Program-made: the position numbers and the translations under genes
DNA from: an uncultured Collinsella sp.
Lineage (GTDB): Bacteria; Actinomycetota; Coriobacteriia; Coriobacteriales; Coriobacteriaceae
Assembly (NCBI GenBank): GCA_937937835.1
Contig: CALDBJ010000127.1
Span: 1 to 64,000, forward strand
DNA: 64,000 nucleotides
Direction of reading: 5' to 3'
Notes under the pieces: generated by a model
Told to the model about the DNA's origin: nothing
Databases searched by the model: none
What the model saw: only the letters and a program-made list of their open reading frames with translations
Part shown: one piece after another, positions 28,995 through 37,817 of the stretch
How positions within the stretch are numbered: position 1 is the stretch's first letter
Layout: each line of letters opens with the position of its first letter

Positions 28995-31130
28995 CTAATG
29001 GATAAGCTTAAAGTCCAAGTGCCCACGCGTGGTATTGACGCGCGAGACCTCGATAATCACGCGCTGCCCCAGCTCGTAACGGGTGCCCGTGTCGGCACCT
29101 GTGAGCGTGAGCGCGTCCTCGTCGAACTCGAACCACTCGTTGCCCAGACTCTTGATCGAAACCAAGCCTTCGACCTGCGTTAGGTCCAAGCGCACAAAAA
29201 GGCCCATGCTGCTAACCCACGAGACGGTTCCGGCATAGCGCTCGCCCAGACGGTCCTCATAGTACTGGGCAATCTTGATCTTTTGCGTCGCATGGCTGGC
29301 GGCATCTGCCGCGCGCTCGGCATCGCTGCATGCGCGGCAGATCTGCGGCAGAATGCGCGGCAGTGACTCGCGCCCCTTGCCGATCAGGCGCGGCGTACGG
29401 ACCAGGGCGTCCTTGCCGCCCAGCTGCTCATAGGCCAACTGCAGCTTGAGTACGCGGTGCACCACCAGATCGGGGTAGCGACGGATGGGACTCGTAAAGT
29501 GACAGTAGCACGGCGCGGCGAGCGCAAAGTGGCCCTCGTTGCGCGGCTTGTACAGCGCGCGCTGCATGCTGCGCAGAAGCAGCGTGTTAACGAGCGGTGC
29601 GTTGGCCGTACCGGCGGCAGCATCAACTGCAGCCTGCAGCTCATCGGGGCTCCCCAGGGCAATACCGGCAGCACGGCGATCGTCGATGATGCCTAGCTGC
29701 GCCAGCGCAACGGCGGCACCGTGCAGGCTATCGGGGCTCGGATCTTCATGCACGCGATAGCAGGCCTCGATATCACGGTCTGCCAGCCACTCTGCAACGC
29801 ACTCGTTGGCGAGCAGCATGGCTTCCTCGATAAGCGACGTGGCACACGAACGCTCACGCGCCACAATCTGCACGGGCACTCCGTCCTCATCCAATAGAGC
29901 GCGAATCTCGGCTGTGTCAAAATCGACTGAGCCGCGGGCGCGACGAATACGACGGCGAAGTTCGGCGAGTTCGTTAGCGGAGACAAGGAAATCGCCGAGG
30001 TCGATGTTGTAGCCGCGGGCGGCCTCCTCGCACGCAAGACCGCGCTCAAGCGCTTCCTCGCGCGAGGTCTCGGCAGCCGCAACATCCTCGGCTGCACCCT
30101 CCAGCACCGAATACTCAACCGCGCCGGCACGCACCAGCAGCGCCTCGGCGCCGTCATAGTCCATACGCACACGCGAGCGAATCACGCTGGGATACGGATC
30201 GTAATGCCGCACGCGACCCTGCGCATCGAGCTCGATATCGACGGTAAACGCAAGACGGTCCTCGTCAGGGCGAAGCGAGCACAGGTCATTGGACAGGCGT
30301 TCGGGCAGCATGGGAAGCACGCGATCGGCCAGATACACCGATGTCGCACGATGGCGAGCCTCAAGATCGATATGCCCGTCCCAAGCCACATAGTGTGAAA
30401 CGTCGGCGATATGCACACCCAGCTTGTAGCCACCCTCGGGCGTGCGCTCCAACGAAATGGCATCGTCAAAGTCGCGCGCGTCGACCGGGTCGATCGTGAT
30501 GACAAAGCGGTCGCGCAGATCGCGGCGGAGCGGGTCCTTAAGCGCCGCGGACACATCGAGCGAAAGCCCCTCGGCCTCGTCCAGCGCGGCCTCGGGATAG
30601 CTATCGGTATAGCCGTAACGCGCCATCACATATTGAACGCCCAAATCGGACGCGTCATCTCCGCCAATGCGGCGCTCGATCGTCACGGTACCCGATTCCA
30701 GGCGCGTCGGGTAGGTCAAAATGCGCGCGACAACAGCATCACCCGGGTGGACACCCAGACGATCCGCCGAGGTATCCTCGGGCAGAATGAAGAAGTCGGC
30801 CTTCAGACGCGAATCGAGCGGCTCGATCACACCGAGCGGACCGGCGGTCTGGTACGTGCCCACCACGCTTATGGCTGCACGCTCAACCACGCTTTCGATC
30901 ACGGCGCGCCGCTCACCGTGCGGGCTGTTCTTAATGCTCACGGCAACGGTATCGCCATCCATGATCTCGCGCTTACCGCGGCCCATGACCTTGTAGTCGC
31001 CGTTTTCGGTTACAACGTAGGCGCTATGCTCATGGAGCTGCACGCGCCCGGTCAGGCTCGGACGGCGTTCGCTGCGCACCGGCCCGCGCTGATTGCGAGC
31101 TCCACGCTTATGCTTGTTATTGCGCCCCAT
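28995..31130 (-). CDS. rnr: Ribonuclease R (RNase II family exoribonuclease)
   Basis: Processive 3'-5' exoribonuclease, 711 aa. Cold-shock-like OB folds lead into the RNB catalytic domain: DPVDARDFDDAISLE carries the metal-binding Asp cluster, GVHIADVSHYV, RVLPMLPERLSNDLCSL and HFTSPIRRYPDLVVHR follow. An S1 domain (GERYAGTVSWVSSMGLFVRLD) closes the protein. Length is shorter than E. coli RNase R but normal for Gram-positive forms. AGGAGG lies 4 nt before ATG 31130. RNase R degrades structured RNA and works with SmpB-tmRNA in quality control; smpB lies about 4 kb away on the same strand. Confidence 0.95.
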   Translation of the reverse strand: MGRNNKHKRGARNQRGPVRSERRPSLTGRVQLHEHSAYVVTENGDYKVMGRGKREIMDGDTVAVSIKNSPHGERRAVIESVVERAAISVVGTYQTAGPLGVIEPLDSRLKADFFILPEDTSADRLGVHPGDAVVARILTYPTRLESGTVTIERRIGGDDASDLGVQYVMARYGYTDSYPEAALDEAEGLSLDVSAALKDPLRRDLRDRFVITIDPVDARDFDDAISLERTPEGGYKLGVHIADVSHYVAWDGHIDLEARHRATSVYLADRVLPMLPERLSNDLCSLRPDEDRLAFTVDIELDAQGRVRHYDPYPSVIRSRVRMDYDGAEALLVRAGAVEYSVLEGAAEDVAAAETSREEALERGLACEEAARGYNIDLGDFLVSANELAELRRRIRRARGSVDFDTAEIRALLDEDGVPVQIVARERSCATSLIEEAMLLANECVAEWLADRDIEACYRVHEDPSPDSLHGAAVALAQLGIIDDRRAAGIALGSPDELQAAVDAAAGTANAPLVNTLLLRSMQRALYKPRNEGHFALAAPCYCHFTSPIRRYPDLVVHRVLKLQLAYEQLGGKDALVRTPRLIGKGRESLPRILPQICRACSDAERAADAASHATQKIKIAQYYEDRLGERYAGTVSWVSSMGLFVRLDLTQVEGLVSIKSLGNEWFEFDEDALTLTGADTGTRYELGQRVIIEVSRVNTTRGHLDFKLIH

Positions 31131-31207
31131 GGCGCCTCCTAACTATCGATTGCGAACTCCAAAGAGTCTACCCAAATGATTCGCTTTCCTGCCGTCCCCT
31201 AGGGATC

Positions 31208-31241
31208 AAAAAACGGGCCGCCCCATAAGAGACGACCCGTT
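31208..31241 (-). terminator. Terminator of ftsE-ftsX
   Basis: AACGGG/CCCGTT with an imperfect inner stem, and an A-run on the left that is a minus-strand U-tract. It lies 25 nt past ftsX. Confidence 0.7.
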
Positions 31242-31265
31242 GGAAGGGATGAATTCCAAGCATGC

Positions 31266-32186
31266 CTACACGCGCAGGTAGCGGCGCATGGCGATGGCAG
31301 AACCAAAGAGACCGATAATCACACCGACCAGAATCAGCGCAGCATAGGTCACCAGGTAGTACTGCATCGGCAGGGCAAACGACATCCAGCCGATGCTCTC
31401 CTGCAGACGCGGAATCATCAGATTGCGCAGCAGCTCCAGAACGCCGATGGAAAGCAGCGAGCCCAAAATGGCCTGCAGCACGCCCTCGGTGATAAACGGG
31501 CCACGAATGAAGCCGTTGCTGGCGCCGACCAGACGCATAATCGCAATCTCACGACGACGCGCCGTGATGGACAGGCGAATCGTGTTGTTGATGAAGATGA
31601 ATGCGATAAAGGTCAGAAGACCAACGAGCACCACGGCGGCGATGCGGATGTAGTTGGTCACCTGGAACAGGCGGCTCACTTCCTCCTGGCCGTACAGCAC
31701 GCTCGCGTTGACGTCGCCGTCATCCGCGATCTTCTGGAAATCGGCATCCTTCTTGAGCTTCTTTGCCGTGCTCTCGACCTTGGACGGATCGTCCATCTCA
31801 ATAGCGAAGGAAGCCGGCAGCGGGTTCTGGCCATCGAGCGCGCTCATGGTGGCGTCGGCGTTGCCCGACATCTTGCTCGTATACTCGGCCAGCGCGTCGT
31901 CCTTGTCCTTATAGGTCACGGACTTGACGTTATTCCACGTCTTAAGCTCGGCCTCAAAAGCCTGAACATCGGCCTGATCGGCGTCATCACTAATGAACGC
32001 GTTGATGACAACCTGATCCTCGACGGTGCCGATCACGGAGTTCAGCATCGCAGAGCCCATGATGAACAGGCCGATGATAAACAGCGAAAGGAAGATCGTG
32101 ATGACGGCGCCGAGCGAGGTAGTCCAGTTACGGAAGAAGTGGCTGATTGCCTCTTTGAAGGAGTAGCCCACGTTAGTTGGTGCCAT
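31266..32186 (-). CDS. ftsX: Cell-division ABC transporter permease FtsX
   Basis: Membrane partner of FtsE; in other bacteria FtsEX controls peptidoglycan hydrolases at the septum. The 306-aa protein has a short cytosolic N-terminus with YSFKEAISHFFRNW, TM1, a ~140-residue extracytoplasmic loop, and TM2-TM4 with ITARRREIAIMRLVGASNGFIR between TM2 and TM3, the canonical FtsX layout. The start overlaps ftsE by 14 nt, so the two genes are coupled. Confidence 0.95.
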   Translation of the reverse strand: MAPTNVGYSFKEAISHFFRNWTTSLGAVITIFLSLFIIGLFIMGSAMLNSVIGTVEDQVVINAFISDDADQADVQAFEAELKTWNNVKSVTYKDKDDALAEYTSKMSGNADATMSALDGQNPLPASFAIEMDDPSKVESTAKKLKKDADFQKIADDGDVNASVLYGQEEVSRLFQVTNYIRIAAVVLVGLLTFIAFIFINNTIRLSITARRREIAIMRLVGASNGFIRGPFITEGVLQAILGSLLSIGVLELLRNLMIPRLQESIGWMSFALPMQYYLVTYAALILVGVIIGLFGSAIAMRRYLRV

Positions 32187-33393
32187 AGTTGCCGTAACCT
32201 CCCCTCTCCTGGTCGCGGATGACGTGGCCGCCCTCGAGGGCGATCACGCGACGGTGCATGCTATCGACCATCTCGCGGTCGTGCGTGGCGACGATCACGG
32301 TGGTGCCGGTGCGGTTAATACGCTCAAGCAGCTTCATGATGCCCAGCGAGATCGCCGGGTCGAGGTTACCCGTGGGCTCGTCGCAGATCAGCAGCGGCGG
32401 ACGGTTGACCATAGCGCGGGCGACGGCAACGCGCTGCTGCTCGCCACCGGAAAGCTGGTCGGGCAGCGAGTCCATCTGATCGGCCAGACCGACCAGACGC
32501 AGCACCTCGGGCACCTGGCTGCGAATGACGCCCTTGGGCTTGCCGATGCACTGAAGGGCAAACGCCACGTTTTCGTAGGCGGTCTTTTGCGGCAGAAGCT
32601 TAAAGTCCTGGAACACGGCGCCAATCTGGCGGCGCAGGAACGGAACCTTGCGGTTCTTGATCTTCATGAGGTCCTGACCGGCAACCAGGATGCGGCCGCT
32701 CGTCGGCTTGACGTCGCGGTTGAGCGTCGACAGCAGTGTGGTCTTACCCGAGCCGGAGTGACCGACCAGGAAGACGAACTCGCCCGGATAGATCTCGATG
32801 TTGATGTCGTCGAGTGCAGGCTTGTTGGGCTGTGCCGGATAGATCTTGGTGACATGCTCCATAAGGATGACGGGCTCGACACCGGCCTGCTTGGCCATCT
32901 TCTTGCGGCTGGCCTGCGGATCGATAGGCGCAAACACCGACGTAAAATCGGGGTTGTTGAGCGCGTTATCGAGGCTTGCGACCTCGGCGGCCTGATCGCT
33001 CTCGACCACCGGGGCAGCAGGCTGCGTGGGGTCGGGAATAGCGGCAAAGAGACCGGACTGTGCAGGCTGAGGAGCCGGCGTCGCAGGGGCCAAGGGGTCG
33101 GGAATGCCGGCCATGGTAGGCTGCGGCGTGGCGGCGCCAGCCTGAGGCTGCTCCACGCGAGCGGTCACGGCCTGAACGGGCTCAAAACCCGCCGTGCCGG
33201 AAAGCGCGACATCGCTGGTTGGATTGTAGGCAAAGGGATCGGATGCCGGCTGTGCCTGATCTGCCGGCTGAGCGGGGGCCTGAGCAACAGGCTGGCCCTC
33301 TGAATCCGGAGTGGCGAAACGACTGCCCAGGACGCCTGCCTGCGTCTTGGGGGCATCATCGCCCGCACCGGAGGTACGGAAGTGGTTACCCAC
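32173..33393 (-). CDS. ftsE: Cell-division ATP-binding protein FtsE with long N-terminal extension
   Basis: ATPase of the FtsEX complex. The ABC domain begins at about residue 170: VILMEHVTKIYP, Walker A GHSGSGKT (211-218), Q-loop in VFQDFKLLP, signature LSGGEQQR (314-321), Walker B LLICDEP (334-340) and the H-loop His371. Ahead of it is a ~165-residue Pro/Ala/Gln-rich segment with repeated AQPA and IPDP motifs. Typical FtsE is about 220-230 aa, so this 406-aa form is unusual. The GTG at 33393 has AAGGAG 5 nt upstream, which supports the long form; an internal ATG (residue 166) could start a short form. Confidence 0.93.
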   Translation of the reverse strand: MGNHFRTSGAGDDAPKTQAGVLGSRFATPDSEGQPVAQAPAQPADQAQPASDPFAYNPTSDVALSGTAGFEPVQAVTARVEQPQAGAATPQPTMAGIPDPLAPATPAPQPAQSGLFAAIPDPTQPAAPVVESDQAAEVASLDNALNNPDFTSVFAPIDPQASRKKMAKQAGVEPVILMEHVTKIYPAQPNKPALDDINIEIYPGEFVFLVGHSGSGKTTLLSTLNRDVKPTSGRILVAGQDLMKIKNRKVPFLRRQIGAVFQDFKLLPQKTAYENVAFALQCIGKPKGVIRSQVPEVLRLVGLADQMDSLPDQLSGGEQQRVAVARAMVNRPPLLICDEPTGNLDPAISLGIMKLLERINRTGTTVIVATHDREMVDSMHRRVIALEGGHVIRDQERGGYGNYGTN

Positions 33394-33492
33394 TGGTGCT
33401 CCTTATCGTCGTGCGTTTAAACTACATGAGCGCTTTGTATTTTAGCAGCATTAGCTTTGCTGCACATAAGAAGCATGGCGGGCTTAGGGATC

Positions 33493-33625
33493 CCGCAGGC
33501 CGGGTACAGGGTTACTCTCCAAATCGTCCTCGGACATGTCGGAGCCCCCGCTGCGCGCTTCGCGCTGCGGGGGCTCCTCCGTCCTGCGGAAAGATTTGGA
33601 GAGTAACCCTGTACCCGGCCTGCGG
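33493..33625. repeat. 133-nt element with perfect 33-bp inverted ends and inner hairpin
   Basis: Positions 33493-33525 are the exact reverse complement of 33593-33625 (outer ends CCGCAGGCCGGG / CCCGGCCTGCGG). The middle contains a second stem, GGAGCCCCCGC/GCGGGGGCTCC. It lies upstream of ftsE. Confidence 0.92.
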
Positions 33626-33748
33626 TAACTAAGGAGTCGCTGCGTTTATCTTGAAGTGCTGCATATACAAAGTTGGAAGGGTCTGAATTGCGCTTTGTCG
33701 ATATATGCCCTTTTCCCTGATGGGACCGTGCTTGAGGGGCGTCTTCAT

Positions 33749-33818
33749 AAGTTGCGGTGAAATAGGGACTGTTTTACCAGTTAAAAGGTCTAATCAGTCC
33801 CTATTTCACCGCAACTTA
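33749..33818. repeat. Family 2 palindrome, copy D
   Basis: AAGTTGCGGTGAAATAGG and GGGACTG pair with CAGTCCC and CTATTTCACCGCAACTT; the most perfect copy of the family. Confidence 0.9.
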
Positions 33819-33905
33819 AATTAAGGCTAATTGTTGCGCAACTCGAATTTGAATAATCGCTTTACATTGGCCTCGATTGGAACGTCTATGGTTGTGGGGG
33901 CTGGT

Positions 33906-34637
33906 ATGAATTGTCCTTATTGTGGTACTGAGTTGCGCAATGGCGTGAGGTATTGCACAACATGTGGGGTTACCATCCATGGCATGTCGACTAATTCTGC
34001 AATTCGGGTAAAGCCTCGGAATCACATTGCGGTTGTTCTTACCTGCATGTTGGCAATTGCCATTGTCGGCGGCAGTTGTTTGGGTCTTCATCTGCGGCAA
34101 GCATTGTCTTGTTTTATATCGGCTCATTCGGAGCATGCTATTGTGCTCAACATCTCTGCCGCAGGTTGGGATACCGATAGCGGGGCCTCACGTGTCCCGA
34201 TACACATTACGGGCAAGACTGTCGACGGGATAACGGTCGACAAGGTTGAGTTCGTCGCCTCCGACGGTTCCGGTATCAGCCTCATTCAAGGTGTGTACAC
34301 GCTCGAGGCGGCAGGTTCCCCCATCGCCACTGATGGCAAGATTTATCAAATTCCCTGTACGAGCGCGACGCTCGTCCTCGACGATGTCTTTACCGCAGGC
34401 GAAACGATCAATCTCGCCGAGCTCGCTGAGCAGGATTCGATACTCACCTTCTGCCCCATCGATGCCAGCGATATGACCAACGACGAAATCTATGATGCCG
34501 CCCTACTCGCCATGACATATAAAGGCGACGACGCCCCCGACGTTGCCGCACTGTGCCAGGCAGCAATCAATCGTCGTGCCGCCGCCAGCAAAAGCGAGAA
34601 CGCCTTCGAAAGTTGCGGTGAAATACGGATTAATTGA
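33906..34637 (+). CDS. Zinc-ribbon membrane protein with extracytoplasmic domain; 3' end formed by a repeat
   Basis: A 243-aa protein of unknown role. It opens with a four-Cys ribbon (MNCPYCGTELRNGVRYCTTCG), then one hydrophobic helix (about 43-63) and a ~180-residue outer part with Asp/Thr-rich beta-like segments. The first ~300 nt are AT-richer than the surroundings. The start at 33906 was chosen because MNCPYCG is the usual beginning of such proteins and GGGGG precedes it; an ATG at 33888 is possible. The last codons (SCGEIRIN-stop) lie inside family 2 copy E, so the original C-terminus may have been replaced. The stop is TGA, rare in this window. Confidence 0.8.
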   Translation: MNCPYCGTELRNGVRYCTTCGVTIHGMSTNSAIRVKPRNHIAVVLTCMLAIAIVGGSCLGLHLRQALSCFISAHSEHAIVLNISAAGWDTDSGASRVPIHITGKTVDGITVDKVEFVASDGSGISLIQGVYTLEAAGSPIATDGKIYQIPCTSATLVLDDVFTAGETINLAELAEQDSILTFCPIDASDMTNDEIYDAALLAMTYKGDDAPDVAALCQAAINRRAAASKSENAFESCGEIRIN

Positions 34638-34677
34638 GCCTTTAAGCTGGCAAACAGTCCTTATTTCACCGCAACTG
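34610..34677. repeat. Family 2 palindrome, copy E (overlaps a gene end)
   Basis: AAGTTGCGGTGAAATACGGA and CAGTCCTTATTTCACCGCAACT. Its left arm supplies the last codons and TGA of the preceding gene. Confidence 0.85.
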
Positions 34678-34680
34678 AAA

Positions 34681-34709
34681 CAGGGGCGCTCTCCAAGAGA
34701 GCGCCCCTG
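34681..34709. terminator. Hairpin downstream of the transketolase genes
   Basis: CAGGGGCGCTCT and AGAGCGCCCCTG form a perfect stem with a 5-nt loop 71 nt past the stop of the second transketolase gene. The minus-strand U-run is short (TTT). Confidence 0.6.
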
Positions 34710-34779
34710 CCGGGTTTCCATAGTACTGGCGAAACAGTTTTGTAGTTCTGGCGAAGCAGTCCTTGAGATCCGCCTTGCC

Positions 34780-35721
34780 TTATGCCAAGAACTCCTTGGT
34801 GGTCGCCACGATGTTGGCGGCGTCCAGGCCATACTTGTGCAAGAGCTCGGCACCCGGGCCAGACTCACCGAAGGTGTCGTTGACGCCGATCTTCTTGAGC
34901 GGCGTCGGGCACTGCTCGCACAGGACGTCGGCAACGGCGCTGCCCAGGCCACCGATCACGGAGTGCTCCTCGACGGTCACGACGTGGCCGGTCTTGGTGG
35001 CGCTCTTGACGATCAGGTCGGCATCGATGGGCTTGATGGTGTGCATGTTGATGACCTCGGCGTCGATGCCCTCGGCAGCGAGCTGCTCGGCGGCCTCGAG
35101 AGCCTCGCCGACCATCAGGCCGCAGGCGATGATGGTCACATCGGCGCCCTCGCGCATGACAATACCCTTACCCAACTCGAACTTGTAGGTCTCGGGATCG
35201 TTGATAACCGGCGAGGCCAGACGGGCGAAGCGCATGTACACGGGGCCGTCGCACTCGTAGGCGGCGCGCGTCACGGCGCGGGCCTCCACGTCGTCGGCGG
35301 GAACAATCACGGTCATGCCGGGGATAACGCGCATGAGAGCGATATCCTCGCAGCACTGGTGCGTGGCGCCGTCCTCGCCCACCGAGATACCGGCGTGCGT
35401 GGCACCGATCTTAACGTTAAGGTGCGGGTAGCCGATGGAATTGCGGACCTGCTCAAAGGCGCGGCCGGCGGCGAACATGGCAAAGGTGCTCGCAAAGGCA
35501 ACGCGACCGGTGGTTGCGATACCGGCGGCAACACCCATCAGGTTGCTCTCGGCAATACCCACATCGAAGAAGCGGTCGGGGCAGGCTGCCTTGAACTTGC
35601 CGGTCTGCGTGGCGGCGGCCAGGTCGGCGTCGAGGACCACAAAGTCATCGTGCTCGTTGGCGAGCTCGACGAGGGCCTCGCCGTAGCTTACGCGCGTGGC
35701 GATTTTCTTGACGTCTGCCAT
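34780..35721 (-). CDS. Transketolase C-terminal subunit
   Basis: Second half of a split transketolase, 313 aa: the pyrimidine-binding domain (SYGEALVELANEHDDFVVLDADL; FFDVGIAESNLMGVAAGIA, with the Glu that activates thiamine) and the C-terminal domain (DVTIIACGLMVGEALEAAEQL). ATG 35721 has GAGGAG 7 nt upstream. It follows the N-terminal subunit with a single base between the genes, so the two polypeptides are made together and should form one active site. Two-gene transketolases are known in several anaerobes and archaea. Confidence 0.94.
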   Translation of the reverse strand: MADVKKIATRVSYGEALVELANEHDDFVVLDADLAAATQTGKFKAACPDRFFDVGIAESNLMGVAAGIATTGRVAFASTFAMFAAGRAFEQVRNSIGYPHLNVKIGATHAGISVGEDGATHQCCEDIALMRVIPGMTVIVPADDVEARAVTRAAYECDGPVYMRFARLASPVINDPETYKFELGKGIVMREGADVTIIACGLMVGEALEAAEQLAAEGIDAEVINMHTIKPIDADLIVKSATKTGHVVTVEEHSVIGGLGSAVADVLCEQCPTPLKKIGVNDTFGESGPGAELLHKYGLDAANIVATTKEFLA

Positions 35722-35722
35722 C

Positions 35723-36553
35723 CTAGAGCTCCTCTCCGGCGGCCGTGAGCTCTGCCATGGCCTGCTCAAACTGTTCATCGTTGGGGGCCTTGCCGTGCCA
35801 ACCCACCTGGTTCTCCATAAAGGAAACGCCCTTGCCCTTCATGGTCTCGGCAATAATGGCGGTCGGCTGACCCTTGGTGGCGCGGGCCTCGGCAAAGGCG
35901 GCGCGGATCTGATCGAAGTCGTTGCCGTCGGCGAGCTCCACCACATGGAACTTAAAGGCGCGGAACTTGTCGGCGAGCGGCATGGGGTCGTTGACCTCCT
36001 CGACGGGACCGTCGATCTGCAGGCCGTTGTGGTCGACGATCACGCAGAGGTTGTCGAGCTGCTGGTTGCCGGCAAACATGGCGGCCTCCCAGACCTGACC
36101 CTCCTCACTCTCGCCATCGCCCAGCAGGGCGTACGTGCGGTAAGTATCGCCCCAGTGCTTGGCGGCAACAGCCATGCCCACGGCGGCGGAGATGCCCTGG
36201 CCGAGCGAACCGGTGGACATATCGACGCCCGGGGTGTCGTTCATGTTGGGGTGACCCTGCAGGTGGCTGCCGATATGGCGCAGCGTCTCGAGATCCTCCT
36301 TGGGGAAGAACCCGCGCTCGGCGAGCACGGCGTACAGACCCGGAGCACAGTGGCCCTTGGAGAGCACAAAGCGATCGCGGTCGGCCTTGCGGGGATCGGC
36401 CGGGTCGACGTTCATTTCCTCAAAGTACAGATAGGTCATGATGTCGGCAGCGCCGAGCGAACCGCCCGGATGGCCGGACTTGGCAGCGTGCACTCCGGTG
36501 ACGATGCCCTTCCTTACCTCGTTGGCAACCTTTTTGAGCTCTTCGTCGCTCAT
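35723..36553 (-). CDS. Transketolase N-terminal subunit
   Basis: First half of the split transketolase, 276 aa, binding the diphosphate of thiamine diphosphate: GHPGGSLGAADIMTYLYF, LSKGHCAPGLYAVLAERG, STGSLGQGISAAVG and the Mg/TPP motif GDGESEEGQVWEAAMFAGNQQLDN. It transfers two-carbon ketol units in the non-oxidative pentose phosphate pathway. ATG 36553 has AAGGAAGG upstream. It is the promoter-proximal gene of the pair. Confidence 0.95.
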   Translation of the reverse strand: MSDEELKKVANEVRKGIVTGVHAAKSGHPGGSLGAADIMTYLYFEEMNVDPADPRKADRDRFVLSKGHCAPGLYAVLAERGFFPKEDLETLRHIGSHLQGHPNMNDTPGVDMSTGSLGQGISAAVGMAVAAKHWGDTYRTYALLGDGESEEGQVWEAAMFAGNQQLDNLCVIVDHNGLQIDGPVEEVNDPMPLADKFRAFKFHVVELADGNDFDQIRAAFAEARATKGQPTAIIAETMKGKGVSFMENQVGWHGKAPNDEQFEQAMAELTAAGEEL

Positions 36554-36761
36554 TGTGCCTTCCTTTCATCCTCATTAGACAAAATGCGCACGGCACGGAA
36601 AGGTAGTCCCAACACAGCCGCAATGCACGTACGTCATTCATTATGCTGGAAACTGATGGCTTTACCAGAGTTTTTATCATTATTTGAACAATTTAGCAGG
36701 CAGAACCGCTGATGAAACGGTTTATCAATGTGAACGTCTTTTGGATGGAACGCGGTCGACC

Positions 36762-37652
36762 CTACGCGCTAATGTCCTTGAATCCCTCGCCGAAGGCTTC
36801 CGTAACGTCAGCGACCGTTACGATGGCATGAGGATCGCGCTCGCGCACGATCGTCTTGAGGGTATTGAGCTCTCGACGGCTCACGATGACCATAACCACT
36901 GGCTTCTCGGCACCCGAATACATGCCAGTCGCCTTAAACTTGGTACAACCACGACCCAGGCCATACATGATATCGGCAGCGATATCAGGGAACTTGTCCG
37001 AGATGATGAGTACCATACGGCGTTTGTTGCCACCATCGACCACGGCATCGATCACGTAGCCGCTAATGACCATCGAAAGGCCTGCATACAGTGCGTTTTC
37101 GATTGAAAAGACCGGAGCCGATAGCGCGCATACGGCAACATCGATCGCCATGACGGTCGAGCCCACCGGCAGCGAGGTGTTACGCGAGATGATTTGGCCA
37201 ATCGTGTCCGAGCCGCCGGTGTTGGCGCCGGCGCGCAACACCATGCCGTAACCGATGCCCGTAATAATGCCGCCCCACATGGCAGGGAGCATCAGGTCCG
37301 CATCCGCCAGAGGTGCTACAAACGGGGCGAACAGATCGGTAAAGAAGCCCAGCAGCACAAAGCCCGTCGCGGTCTGCACCACGTAGAACATGCCGCCCTC
37401 GCGCATAACGACCAACAACAGCAAGGCGTTCATCACGATCGTCTGAATACCAACGGGAAGCGATAGGCCGCGCGCCGCGCCGACCGCCTGGATAATGGTG
37501 GCAAGGCCCGTAACGCCACCGGCGGCAAGACCGTTGGGAATCAAAAACAAGTCGGTCGCGATGGCGGCCAAGGCACACCCCAACATGATCTGGGGCAGGT
37601 CGTGAAAGAAGTTCATCGAAAGAATGCGCTTGATGTCCAGACGATATGCCAT
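36762..37652 (-). CDS. YitT family membrane protein (DUF161/DUF2179)
   Basis: A 296-aa protein with about five or six membrane helices (IMLGCALAAIATDLFLIPNG; GVTGLATIIQAVG; GGIITGIGYGMVLRAGANTGGSDTIGQII) and a cytosolic C-terminal domain of about 80 residues (GCTKFKATGMYSGAEKPVVMVIVSRREL) matching DUF2179. The family is widespread and of unknown function. GGGAGG is 4 nt before ATG 37652; the longer frame to 37676 enters a terminator hairpin. That terminator sits immediately upstream of the ribosome binding site (see its entry). Confidence 0.9.
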   Translation of the reverse strand: MAYRLDIKRILSMNFFHDLPQIMLGCALAAIATDLFLIPNGLAAGGVTGLATIIQAVGAARGLSLPVGIQTIVMNALLLLVVMREGGMFYVVQTATGFVLLGFFTDLFAPFVAPLADADLMLPAMWGGIITGIGYGMVLRAGANTGGSDTIGQIISRNTSLPVGSTVMAIDVAVCALSAPVFSIENALYAGLSMVISGYVIDAVVDGGNKRRMVLIISDKFPDIAADIMYGLGRGCTKFKATGMYSGAEKPVVMVIVSRRELNTLKTIVRERDPHAIVTVADVTEAFGEGFKDISA

Positions 37653-37664
37653 GCTGCCTCCCTC

Positions 37665-37694
37665 AAAAAAGCGCACCCCATCGGATGCGCTTTG
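37665..37694 (-). terminator. Terminator of prfB, abutting the YitT-family ribosome binding site
   Basis: AAAGCGCA and TGCGCTTT pair around a GC-rich loop, followed on the minus strand by TTTTTT and then directly GAGGGAGG and the yitT-like start. Transcription reaching that gene from upstream must pass this hairpin. Confidence 0.85.
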
Positions 37695-37817
37695 AACTTC
37701 TTCTTGTATTCGATTCTACCGATTCGCCGGACAAAAACCACCCCTGCGCAGGGTTTATTCTGGATACAAACCCGTCCAACCGTTGGGCTTGGCATCGGCT
37801 TGAAGCCGCCCGATGTT

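Larger units (their letters stand above)
33394..33905. other. 512-nt gap between ftsE and a zinc-ribbon gene
   Basis: Carries the 133-nt element with perfect 33-bp inverted ends and a family 2 palindrome. No gene is seen. Confidence 0.65.
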
